A stretch of DNA of 64,000 nucleotides from the NCBI GenBank assembly GCA_026400755.1, contig JAPLOM010000029.1:1-64000 (forward strand). Reading direction: 5' to 3'. The notes below the pieces were generated by a model, which was not told the DNA's origin, made no database searches, and saw nothing but the letters and a program-made list of their open reading frames with translations. A program made the position numbers and the translations under genes. This stretch comes from Alphaproteobacteria bacterium (lineage in GTDB: Bacteria > Pseudomonadota > Alphaproteobacteria > CADEGL01). This document shows positions 28,569-36,545 of this stretch, piece by piece; position 1 is the first letter of the stretch, and the number at the start of each line of letters is the position of its first letter.

Positions 28569-29059
28569 TGATGCGGATGGCGAGGTTCACGGCGGTGCTG
28601 GTCATAGCTGGCGCGGCGGGCGGCGGATGCACCTATCTCGACGCCAAGTCCGATTTGCGGAACCTGCAGGCGCAGGAGGCCGCGTCAAAGGCCAATCTTC
28701 AGGCCGAGCAAACCAAGAACCAGTCGCTGCAGGATCAGCAGCTTCAGATCCAGCGCGACTCCGAGCGCATGGAACAGCGCTTGAAATCGGCGAAGGACGA
28801 CTTGGTCAAATCCAAAGCCCAGTTGGCCGAGGCGCAGAAAAACAACAAACTGAGCAAGGCCCAGGCCGACAACCTGAACAACCAGGTCGCCGCGCTCAAC
28901 CGCGACATCAGCTCGCTTAACCTGAACGTTCAGGCCGGCAGCGTCAGCGGTCAGGAAGACCCCGCCGAAGTGCAGAAGAAGGAACAGCAGGTTCGCGATT
29001 TGGAGAAACGCAAAGTCGATCTCGAACGCGCAATCCAGCTCAGTATCGCGCCCAAATAG
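28568..29059 (+). CDS. Coiled-coil lipoprotein
   Basis: Lipobox 'AGAAGGGC'; heptad-rich body; overlaps previous stop by 1 bp. Confidence 0.78.
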   Translation: MMRMARFTAVLVIAGAAGGGCTYLDAKSDLRNLQAQEAASKANLQAEQTKNQSLQDQQLQIQRDSERMEQRLKSAKDDLVKSKAQLAEAQKNNKLSKAQADNLNNQVAALNRDISSLNLNVQAGSVSGQEDPAEVQKKEQQVRDLEKRKVDLERAIQLSIAPK

Positions 29060-30487
29060 TCAGGGCGTCTTCTGGACCGGCACCGCGTAGGTGCTGCCGT
29101 CCGGGTTCTTTCCTCGGCAGACGGTATTGCCCTTGGCGTCGCGCGTGCACGTGGTGGTCGACTTACCGTAGGTGCGGCCATCCGCGCAGCGCACGTCGGT
29201 CTGCTCCTCTACGGTCAAGTTCTTGCCGTTGAACTTGGCTTGCGCCGGCGCCTTGCACTCGGTGCCATCAGCGCGCTTCACCACTACTTCGCCCTTACCC
29301 TGCTTGTCGAAGCGGTAATATTGCTCCAGCGGCTTGCCGTCGGCCTGATCGACCAGCCCTTGGCCGCTGCGCCACTGTCCGTCCATGAAGCTCATATCGC
29401 CCTTGGCGGCGGCGTCCGGTGGGATGTCGAGCGGCTTGGGCGGATTGGTCTGGGCGTTCTTGTCCTTCGGTGCGTCCTTGTTCTGGGAATCCTTGTCCTT
29501 GGATGCGTCGTTCTCGGGCGGCTTTTGCTGATCTTGCGGCGGTTGCGTGTCCGCTTTGGAATCGTCCTTCGGCGTCTGGCCCTGGTCACCCGGCGGTTTC
29601 GTTCCGTCGGCTGGCGTAGTGTTCGCGCCCGGCACAGACCCGTCTCCGGGTGTCGTGACGACGCCGGGAACGGTGGTGCCGTCTCCCGGGACGGTTCCTC
29701 CGGGCACGACGACGGTGTCCGGCCCTCCCGGCGGCGGGGTTTCCGGCTGTCCCTCCGGCTGTCTTCCCGGGAGCAGCTCTTCGAACGAATATCCGCCGAG
29801 CGCCGGACACGGCACCGGCAGCCAGCAGCGCCACCAGGCGAACAGGAGCAGGAGGATCGCGAGAAGGCCGAACAGCAGCCACAAAAGCCACCAGGGAAAC
29901 CGGCCCGCGAGAGCAGTGGTGGCCGCCGCGCCAGCAGGAGCCCAGGTTCCCGAGGTTGGCGGCGGAACGGCGGGGCGCGGCGGGGGCCGCAAGGCCAGCG
30001 CGTTCAAACCGTCTCCGCTCAATTCTTGGAAACCCCAGAACGTCGCAACCGGCTGGTCGCCGACAAAATGCAGATGGCGGGCGGAGGGGATGGTCACCGC
30101 CTGCTCGAGTAGGCTGGCGAAAGCACGCGGACTTTCGCCCTTCTGTCCCGCCGCGGGCTCCGGCGCCATGCGCAGTTCGCGGATATAGGCCTCAAGGCCC
30201 GCCCGAATCGTCTCCAGTTCGAGCGCCCGCTTGGTCTGCTCTTCGGGCGGCATGTCGCTCCAATGCCGGACTGGGCCGTCGATATCGGCCGTCCAACGCA
30301 CGGTGCCCGCGCCCTGGTCAAGGTTTGGCCGGGCGAAATAATTCGCGTAGCGCGAGCCGAGGCGTGTCCCAAGGATGCTGCGGATCTGCAGGTACGATTC
30401 GTAGACAGGCCGCCCGAACGCCCCGAGCGGACGATAGGAAGATAGATTTTCTTGGGACAGAAGCGGGCCGACGCGCGAATCGTTCAT
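29060..30487 (-). CDS. srfA: SrfA-family protein: N-terminal domain, TM, Pro/Gly/Lys-rich linker, Cys-containing C-terminal domain
   Basis: 'GRPVYESYLQIRSILGTRLGSRYANYFARPNLDQGAGTVRWTADIDGPVRHWSDMPPEEQ...FASLLEQAVTIPSARHLHFVGDQPVATFWGFQEL' matches my recollection of SrfA; C-term 'FMDGQWRSGQGLVDQADGKPLEQYYRFDKQGKGEVVVKRADGTECKAPAQAKF'. Confidence 0.7.
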   Translation of the reverse strand: MNDSRVGPLLSQENLSSYRPLGAFGRPVYESYLQIRSILGTRLGSRYANYFARPNLDQGAGTVRWTADIDGPVRHWSDMPPEEQTKRALELETIRAGLEAYIRELRMAPEPAAGQKGESPRAFASLLEQAVTIPSARHLHFVGDQPVATFWGFQELSGDGLNALALRPPPRPAVPPPTSGTWAPAGAAATTALAGRFPWWLLWLLFGLLAILLLLFAWWRCWLPVPCPALGGYSFEELLPGRQPEGQPETPPPGGPDTVVVPGGTVPGDGTTVPGVVTTPGDGSVPGANTTPADGTKPPGDQGQTPKDDSKADTQPPQDQQKPPENDASKDKDSQNKDAPKDKNAQTNPPKPLDIPPDAAAKGDMSFMDGQWRSGQGLVDQADGKPLEQYYRFDKQGKGEVVVKRADGTECKAPAQAKFNGKNLTVEEQTDVRCADGRTYGKSTTTCTRDAKGNTVCRGKNPDGSTYAVPVQKTP

Positions 30488-32034
30488 CACTTGCACTCCC
30501 GCATGTCGGATTGGCCGGTCGCGCGCTGCATCGACTTGTCCATATCCATGGCGGAATTCGGCTTCAGCACTTGACCGCCCGTCGCGTTCGCCACGCAGCG
30601 CATCACGGAGCTTTGGCTGCCGTCGCTCAGGTCTACGATATTGATCTTCACCTTCGGCTTGCGCGCCTTGATCGCGCGCGCTTCCGCGCAAGGGTCGCCG
30701 CCACAGGAATCGTCACCATCCGTCACCAGGACGATGACCGATTCGGCGTCCTGAGAGGCGATGTCGCCGGCCCGCTTGATGCTGCCGGCCAGCGGGGTGC
30801 CTTGTTGCGGCGTCAATTTATTCACCTCGGAGAGAAGGGCGGGACGCTGCGGGCTCGTATAGAACTTGTCGCGACGCACATTGTTGCAGTTGGTGAATTC
30901 GATCAGGCCGATGGTGACGGGGTCGGGCAAGCCGCGCACGACATGGTCGATGGAGGTTTTAGCCCGGTCCATGCGCGAGCTTCCGCCGAACCAGCCACCC
31001 ATGCCCATGCTGCCCGAGGCGTCGACCACGATGATAACCTCGGGTTCTTCGCCGGGTGGGAATTGGGTACGGCAGCCGGGTTTCTCCACGGGCGCCACCT
31101 TGGCCTCCTGCCGTGGTACGGGCGCAGGAGTCGGTTCCGGTGCGGGTTTGGCTTCTTCCTGAGGCTTCGGGGTCTCCTTGGGCTTTTCTTTCACCGGCGG
31201 CGCGGGCTTGGCTTCCTGGCGCGGTGGTGGCGTCGCGGGTAGTTCTTCGACTTTTTCCGGAAGCTTGGTCTCGGGGTCGGGGACGCAGACCTGTTGCCCT
31301 TTGAGGCGTGCCAACTCGTCCTGCAGCGCTTTATTGCGCGCCTCTTCGGCGGGAACCGGATTCTCTGGGTCCGCCGTCGGTGCGCCTGGAACATCGACCG
31401 TTTGCGGCGGTAGCGGTTCGCAGCTGCGGAGCAGGAACAGCGCCAGCAGCAGCACGAGAGCGAGGGGCAACAGCCACGCCCACCATGCCTGGCCCAGCAA
31501 GCCTGGCGAAGCCAAGGCGGCGGCCTCCTGGCGTGGAGGAGGCTGGGTTGCTGCCGGCGCCGAGCGGGATGGCACGGTCGCGCGAGGCGTGGCGGAAGCC
31601 GCTTGCACCTCGTGACCCCACATCACGACGATGGGCTGATCGCCCGCGGCATAGAGGTAATCGCCGGGCGGCACATTAAGAGCCACGTCGAGCATATGGC
31701 CGACCAGCTCGGCCGAGCCTCCTTCGCGCCGCAACTGGCTCGCAAAGGCCGCGATATCTTCACGCAGCTTGGCCGCGCGGCGTTCGACGGCAGCCTTTTG
31801 CTCGGGCGCAAGCTGCGTCACCGGAACCGTTTTGGCGTCCGCGGCGGCATACCAGTCGATCGCACCGGACTGACCATCGGTCTGCGGCCGGGCGAAATAA
31901 GCGGCATGAGGTGGGCCCAGGCGGCTGGCCAGAATGGTCGCGAGCTGGCGGTGGGCTTCCACCACGCTCTGCCCATGCACGCCCAGCGCCCGGTAACCGC
32001 CGCTAGAGGTCCGCAGGATCAGATGGTCGGCCAT
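30487..32034 (-). CDS. SrfA-like N-terminal domain fused through TM and coiled coil to a periplasmic VWA domain
   Basis: N-term 'GQSVVEAHRQLATILASRLGPPHAAYFARPQTDGQSGAIDWYAAADAKTVPVTQLAPEQK...YAAGDQPIVVMWGHEV' parallels the adjacent SrfA; TM 'WWAWLLPLALVLLLALFLLRSC'; VWA MIDAS 'EVIIVVDASGSMGMGG'. Confidence 0.78.
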   Translation of the reverse strand: MADHLILRTSSGGYRALGVHGQSVVEAHRQLATILASRLGPPHAAYFARPQTDGQSGAIDWYAAADAKTVPVTQLAPEQKAAVERRAAKLREDIAAFASQLRREGGSAELVGHMLDVALNVPPGDYLYAAGDQPIVVMWGHEVQAASATPRATVPSRSAPAATQPPPRQEAAALASPGLLGQAWWAWLLPLALVLLLALFLLRSCEPLPPQTVDVPGAPTADPENPVPAEEARNKALQDELARLKGQQVCVPDPETKLPEKVEELPATPPPRQEAKPAPPVKEKPKETPKPQEEAKPAPEPTPAPVPRQEAKVAPVEKPGCRTQFPPGEEPEVIIVVDASGSMGMGGWFGGSSRMDRAKTSIDHVVRGLPDPVTIGLIEFTNCNNVRRDKFYTSPQRPALLSEVNKLTPQQGTPLAGSIKRAGDIASQDAESVIVLVTDGDDSCGGDPCAEARAIKARKPKVKINIVDLSDGSQSSVMRCVANATGGQVLKPNSAMDMDKSMQRATGQSDMRECK

Positions 32035-32209
32035 CGTCGCCGTATTGCTCCGCTCTGCGCGAGTGCTGCCAACGCCCGCCGCTATGTATACACTACCGCA
32101 TGGCCGTCACGCGCCGGTAGCGGAAGAGCATGGCCTCTAGGGATCGTCCGGCAGGAATTATGTCGACACCAAGGCAATGCCGTGAGCAACGGCCCATGAT
32201 CAATAAACC

Positions 32210-33277
32210 ATGACGACCGTCAGTTCCGAGCGGCCTTCGCTCTGGCGCCGGATTCCCGCGCGGGGACCGTGGCTGGTCATTTGTTTTTTCCTGCTGGCCG
32301 GCCTGATCGCGGTGGCGCTGTACTACTTTTACGGACGCCAGGCGCCCGTCGTCGAAAACCTAGTGCCGCAGGCCGCCAAGGAGCTTCCGCCCGACGTGCA
32401 GGCACGTGCCGCTGCATTGGCCGAGGAAAACCGGAAGCTCGAGGAAGAGCTGGACAAGCAGCGAAGCCAGCCCATCGACTGTCCGCCCGGCCAGCATCCA
32501 GAGCAAAAGGCTTCGGCGCCGACGAATCGTGTGTCGCCGGCGGCGGGCTCCGCAGTGGGTGTTCCCCCTGGCGCCGCTAGGGAAATTCCCGCAACCGGCA
32601 AGGCGCCCATTCTTTCGAATAAGGAGTTGAGCGACCGGCTGGAGAAAAGCACCGTCCTGCTGATCGTCGATGGCGGATCGGGCACGGGCTTCTTCATCGG
32701 CCCGCAAACCATCGTGACGAATCGCCATGTGGCCGAGAAGGCCAGGGATGGCATCGTCCTTGTGACCAGCCGGTCATTGGGCCGAGTTCAAGCCGCGCGC
32801 GTCATGGCGATGACACCGAAAGGTGGAACGGGCTCGCTCGACTTCGCGCTGCTGCGCTTGGAAACCGCGATCGCGCCGGCGCCCCTCACACTCACCCCCA
32901 GCGTGCCTAAGCTTTCGTCCGTCTATGCGGCGGGGTATCCGGGGCTGATCATGCAGGGCGACAGAGGATTTATGCGGCTTGCAAGCGGCGACGCATTTGC
33001 CTCGCCGGACCTCAGCCTGACGCGCGGCGAAGTCCAGTCGCTTCAGACGACGGTTATCGGATTGCCCGCGATCGTTCACACCGCATCGGTGCTGGGCGGT
33101 AATTCGGGTGGTCCGTTGGTCGACAGTTGCGGGCGCGTTGTGGGCGTAAATACCTTTATCGCGGTCGATCAAGAGCAGTCGGGGCGAGTTTCCTATGCCC
33201 AACCGACTGGTGAGCTCGTGCGCTTTCTCAACCAGAGCAAGGCTTCGGCCCAGACCGACACGCGCCCCTGCGGCTGA
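32210..33277 (+). CDS. Membrane-anchored trypsin-like serine protease
   Basis: N-term TM 'WLVICFFLLAGLIAVALYYFYG'; triad candidates 'VTNRHVAEK', 'LDFALLRLE', 'GGNSGGPLVDSCGRVVGV'. Confidence 0.88.
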   Translation: MTTVSSERPSLWRRIPARGPWLVICFFLLAGLIAVALYYFYGRQAPVVENLVPQAAKELPPDVQARAAALAEENRKLEEELDKQRSQPIDCPPGQHPEQKASAPTNRVSPAAGSAVGVPPGAAREIPATGKAPILSNKELSDRLEKSTVLLIVDGGSGTGFFIGPQTIVTNRHVAEKARDGIVLVTSRSLGRVQAARVMAMTPKGGTGSLDFALLRLETAIAPAPLTLTPSVPKLSSVYAAGYPGLIMQGDRGFMRLASGDAFASPDLSLTRGEVQSLQTTVIGLPAIVHTASVLGGNSGGPLVDSCGRVVGVNTFIAVDQEQSGRVSYAQPTGELVRFLNQSKASAQTDTRPCG

Positions 33278-33572
33278 GCCGCTTGCCCGCTTGCCGGGTG
33301 GATAAATTTTCTCACGCCTGCCTTCAAAAGAACTCGTTTGCCCGGGGAACCGAACGGACTTAGTTCGGGTTCACCGGCTGTTGTTGTCATAAGACGGCAA
33401 CATGCCGATGCCAATCTGGGCAAAGGAGATAGCGCATGGCGCAGAGACGGGGCGTTTTCGTTGGGCTTGCCTTCGCGTGCGGTTGTTGTCGTGGCGATGG
33501 GGCGGACGTGACGATCGGATCAGCCAGACATCAATGAGAGGCGGCCTCTCGCGCCGCCAAGGAGTACGCAAA

Positions 33573-33818
33573 ATGGCCAACGCATTTATCATCGAGATCA
33601 ACGGCAAGGCCGCCGGTCTGGTCGTCGAGGAAAAGGGCGGATTCCGCTTCTTTGCCTCGCACCGGATCTTCTGGAAGCTGGATGGCCAAATTTACCGGCG
33701 CGTCCGCGAAGCGGAAAAAGCGGCGCATAATCTTTGGGATATTCACCAGGAGGCGGCATCCGGCAAGGCGGGCCGTGCCCGGGGCGCGGAGCGAACCAGC
33801 CTGCAAGCCGTGGCCTGA
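33573..33818 (+). CDS. Hypothetical small protein
   Basis: 81 aa 'MANAFIIEINGKAAGLVVEEKGGFRFFASHRIFWKLDGQIYRRVREAEKAAHNL'; Shine-Dalgarno-like aaggag upstream. Confidence 0.65.
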   Translation: MANAFIIEINGKAAGLVVEEKGGFRFFASHRIFWKLDGQIYRRVREAEKAAHNLWDIHQEAASGKAGRARGAERTSLQAVA

Positions 33819-33840
33819 ACGATCCGGCATTCGTGAAAGA

Positions 33841-33870
33841 CGCGGCGGCGAGAGCGCTCTCGCCGCCGCG
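33841..33870. terminator. Bidirectional terminator-like 30-bp perfect palindrome
   Basis: cgcggcggcgagagc|gctctcgccgccgcg between convergent genes. Confidence 0.7.
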
Positions 33871-33876
33871 ATTCGT

Positions 33877-34449
33877 TTAGGTCTTGAGCGTGCCCTTGGC
33901 CTTGGCGGTGTGGGTCGCGATCGCGTCCATGAGCGCGGGCGACAGTGCGTCGTAAGGCTCAAGCTTCAGGCTCTTGAGCTGGCTGCGAACCTCGCCCATC
34001 TGGCTCGGCTTGGCGCCGGACTCGATGACCGACGAGACGAACGCTGCGAATTCCGGCGCCGACCAGCCCTGGTCCTTGGACAGTTCGGTGTGGATGAAGT
34101 CGAAGCCGTAGAACGGGTGGTTCTTGTTCTCGATCCGGCCATACATATGCACGCCGCAGCTGCTGCAGGCATGGCGCTGGATCGCGGCGGAGGCGTCGAC
34201 GACCTTCAACTTATCCTTGCCGGCCGTCACGCTCAGGCTGTCGCGCGGCACCACGGCGACCTGCGAGAACAAAGCGTTCGCGGGTTTCCAACACTTCGTG
34301 CAGCCGCAGACGTGATTGTGGGCTGATTGGCTGTTGATGGTGATCTCGACGGCACCCGAGCCGCACTGGCAGCTGAGCTTTCCGCCCTTGAAGTTCGCAT
34401 CGCCGGGCTTCACGCCTTTGTCGACGGCAGGATGGATTGAAACGGCCAT
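33877..34449 (-). CDS. gfa: S-(hydroxymethyl)glutathione synthase / glutathione-dependent formaldehyde-activating enzyme
   Basis: '[14 protein letters not shown]...[13 protein letters not shown]...[31 protein letters not shown]'. Confidence 0.93.
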   Translation of the reverse strand: MAVSIHPAVDKGVKPGDANFKGGKLSCQCGSGAVEITINSQSAHNHVCGCTKCWKPANALFSQVAVVPRDSLSVTAGKDKLKVVDASAAIQRHACSSCGVHMYGRIENKNHPFYGFDFIHTELSKDQGWSAPEFAAFVSSVIESGAKPSQMGEVRSQLKSLKLEPYDALSPALMDAIATHTAKAKGTLKT

Positions 34450-34580
34450 TTCGCGTCCCTCCCAATCTTGTGTGGCCCGTCGCCGCCGGCCGCCTTATGC
34501 CGGATCGGGCACTTGGACAGGCAGTCTAAGCCTGCATCGCGGCGGATGCCAATCGGGCCAATTGCCTCTCGATCACAGGT

Positions 34581-35252
34581 TTATCGCGCGACGGGAATAA
34601 CATCCGCGAAGACGAATCCGTCGCGCTCGACCACCGCGCCGGGTTCGACAGGGATCGGTCCGGCGAACATAGGACCGGCGGAAACGGCGGTGTGGAACTC
34701 GCCGTTCTCGCCGCAAGGATCGATCGTCGCGGGCAGCTCGGCCAGGAGGCTGGTGTCGAACCGGCGGCCGGCAAACCGGCGGTCCATCCGGCGCGGATCG
34801 ATGCAGACGAGGTGCGCGACCAGGCCGCTGTCGATCATCTCGTGCGCCAAGGCGTGCGTATCGCGTTTCCAAAGAGGAAAGACACCTTCCATTCCAGCTT
34901 CCTTCAAGCGCGCTTCGCGATAGGCGCGAATATCTTCCAGGAACAGATCGCCGAACACGACATGACGCACCCCTTGCGCCGTGATGCGCGCACAAGCTTC
35001 GGCCATGCGCGCTTCATAGACGTCGTTGGGGCAGGGGCTCGGCAGTGGAATCTTGAGGCAGGGCAGGCCCGTGGCCGCGATCTGATGGTCCAGCAGACTT
35101 TCGCGCGTGCCATGCATGGCGACGCGGTGGTGCACCTCGTTGACCGTGGTCAGCAGGCCGACCACCTCGACCGCGCCCAGCCGGCGCGCTTCGTGCAGCG
35201 CGAACGCGCTATCCTTGCCGGAACTCCAGGAAACGAATGCTTTCGGGCGCAT
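34581..35252 (-). CDS. PP-loop ATPase, diphthine-ammonia ligase-like (MJ0570-type adenine nucleotide alpha hydrolase)
   Basis: 'FVSWSSGKDSAFALHEA' PP-loop; 'VVFGDLFLEDIRAYREARLKEAGMEGVFPLWKRDT'. Confidence 0.88.
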   Translation of the reverse strand: MRPKAFVSWSSGKDSAFALHEARRLGAVEVVGLLTTVNEVHHRVAMHGTRESLLDHQIAATGLPCLKIPLPSPCPNDVYEARMAEACARITAQGVRHVVFGDLFLEDIRAYREARLKEAGMEGVFPLWKRDTHALAHEMIDSGLVAHLVCIDPRRMDRRFAGRRFDTSLLAELPATIDPCGENGEFHTAVSAGPMFAGPIPVEPGAVVERDGFVFADVIPVAR

Positions 35253-35338
35253 GGGCGGATCTTCTAGCATCGAAAGGCTGGTTCGTCCGAGCGCCGCATG
35301 GTGCAATCGGTGCCCATGCCCGGAACGGAGAGCGTAAG

Positions 35339-36166
35339 ATGCCGCGCCATATCGCCTGCCTGACGTTCGATTTCGACACATGGTCGGGCTTCGCCGCGCG
35401 CGGGCTGACCACCCCAACCGCTGTCTCGCGCGGCGAGTTCGGCCTGGTCGGGGCCGCGCGTCTCCTGGACCTGATGGCGAAACACGGCATTCGCACCTCG
35501 TGGTTCGTGCCAGGCGTGGTCATCGACAGCTACGAGAAGGAGTGCCTGCGTGTTGTCGAGGCGGGCCATGAAATCGGTCATCACGGCTATTCCCACGTCG
35601 CGCCCGCCGCTCTGTCGCCCGTGCAGGAGGAGGACGAGTTGGTGCGCGGACGTGAGTGTATCAAGCGGATTTCAGGCCGCTATCCGCGCGGCTACCGCTC
35701 GCCGTCGTGGGATTTGAGCCCCGTCACCATCGACCTGTTGCTCAAGCACGGATTCGACTACGAGAGCAGCATGATGGGGCACGACCATGAGCCCTATTGG
35801 GCCCGCAAGGGCGACAAGGTCAGCGCCGATAAGCCCATCGTTCATGGCGAGACGACCAAGCTGGTCGAGATGCCGATCAGTTGGAGCCTGGATGATCATC
35901 CGCATTTCGAGTTCTATCGCACCAAGGACTTCCTGATGCCCGGCCTGGCCAACGCCGAGGCCGTGCTGGGCAATTGGGTCGACGACTTTCTTTATATGAC
36001 CCAGACCACGGACTGGGGCGTTCTGACCTACACCTGCCATCCTTATGTCATCGGGCGCGGCCATCGCATGATGATGCTCGAACGGCTCATTCTGCGCCTG
36101 CAGGAGCTGGGAGCCGTGTTCTTGACGATGGAAGATGTGGTGGATGAGTTCCGCGCGCGGGCATGA
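35339..36166 (+). CDS. Polysaccharide deacetylase (NodB-like)
   Basis: 'CLTFDFDTWSGF...GHEIGHHGYSH...GYRSPSWDLS'. Confidence 0.9.
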   Translation: MPRHIACLTFDFDTWSGFAARGLTTPTAVSRGEFGLVGAARLLDLMAKHGIRTSWFVPGVVIDSYEKECLRVVEAGHEIGHHGYSHVAPAALSPVQEEDELVRGRECIKRISGRYPRGYRSPSWDLSPVTIDLLLKHGFDYESSMMGHDHEPYWARKGDKVSADKPIVHGETTKLVEMPISWSLDDHPHFEFYRTKDFLMPGLANAEAVLGNWVDDFLYMTQTTDWGVLTYTCHPYVIGRGHRMMMLERLILRLQELGAVFLTMEDVVDEFRARA

Positions 36167-36173
36167 TGCGTCC

Positions 36174-36536
36174 GTGATCGCGTCGATCAGCGCCATCACA
36201 CTCGCTACCCACGCCATGGTGCGCGCCGTCCGCTTCTACGAAACGTTAGGGTTCGAACGGCTTTATGGCGGCGGCGAGGCGGATTTTACCAGTTTCAAGG
36301 TGGGCGGCGGCTACCTCAACATCATCGCGCAGCCCGCCGAACGTGAGTGGCGCTGGTGGGGCCGTGTCATCTTCCATGTCTCGGACGTGGACGCGCTTTA
36401 CCGCCGCTGCCTCGATGCCGGCTTTCGTCCCGAGGCAGCGCCGCGCGACGCGGAATGGGGCGAGCGTTATTTTCACCTGACCGATCCCGACGGCCACGAG
36501 CTCAGCTTCGCGCGACTGTTGAAGAACGCGACCTAG
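36174..36536 (+). CDS. VOC/glyoxalase family protein
   Basis: 'MVRAVRFYETLGFERLYGG...VIFHVSDVDALYRRCLDAGF...YFHLTDPDGHELSFARLL'; GTG start. Confidence 0.87.
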   Translation: MIASISAITLATHAMVRAVRFYETLGFERLYGGGEADFTSFKVGGGYLNIIAQPAEREWRWWGRVIFHVSDVDALYRRCLDAGFRPEAAPRDAEWGERYFHLTDPDGHELSFARLLKNAT

Positions 36537-36545
36537 ACGGGTCGG

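Noticed and set aside
29956-31242. 428-aa plus-strand ORF opposite the SrfA and SrfA-VWA genes
   Set aside because: Low-complexity, Arg/Gly-rich; spans two real minus-strand genes.
15542-33277. A type VI secretion system, given the TagT/TagS/TagR/PpkA-like genes
   Set aside because: No TssB/C, Hcp, VgrG, ClpV, TssJ-M, FHA or kinase sequences seen in the window; only the sensing-module resemblance is kept.
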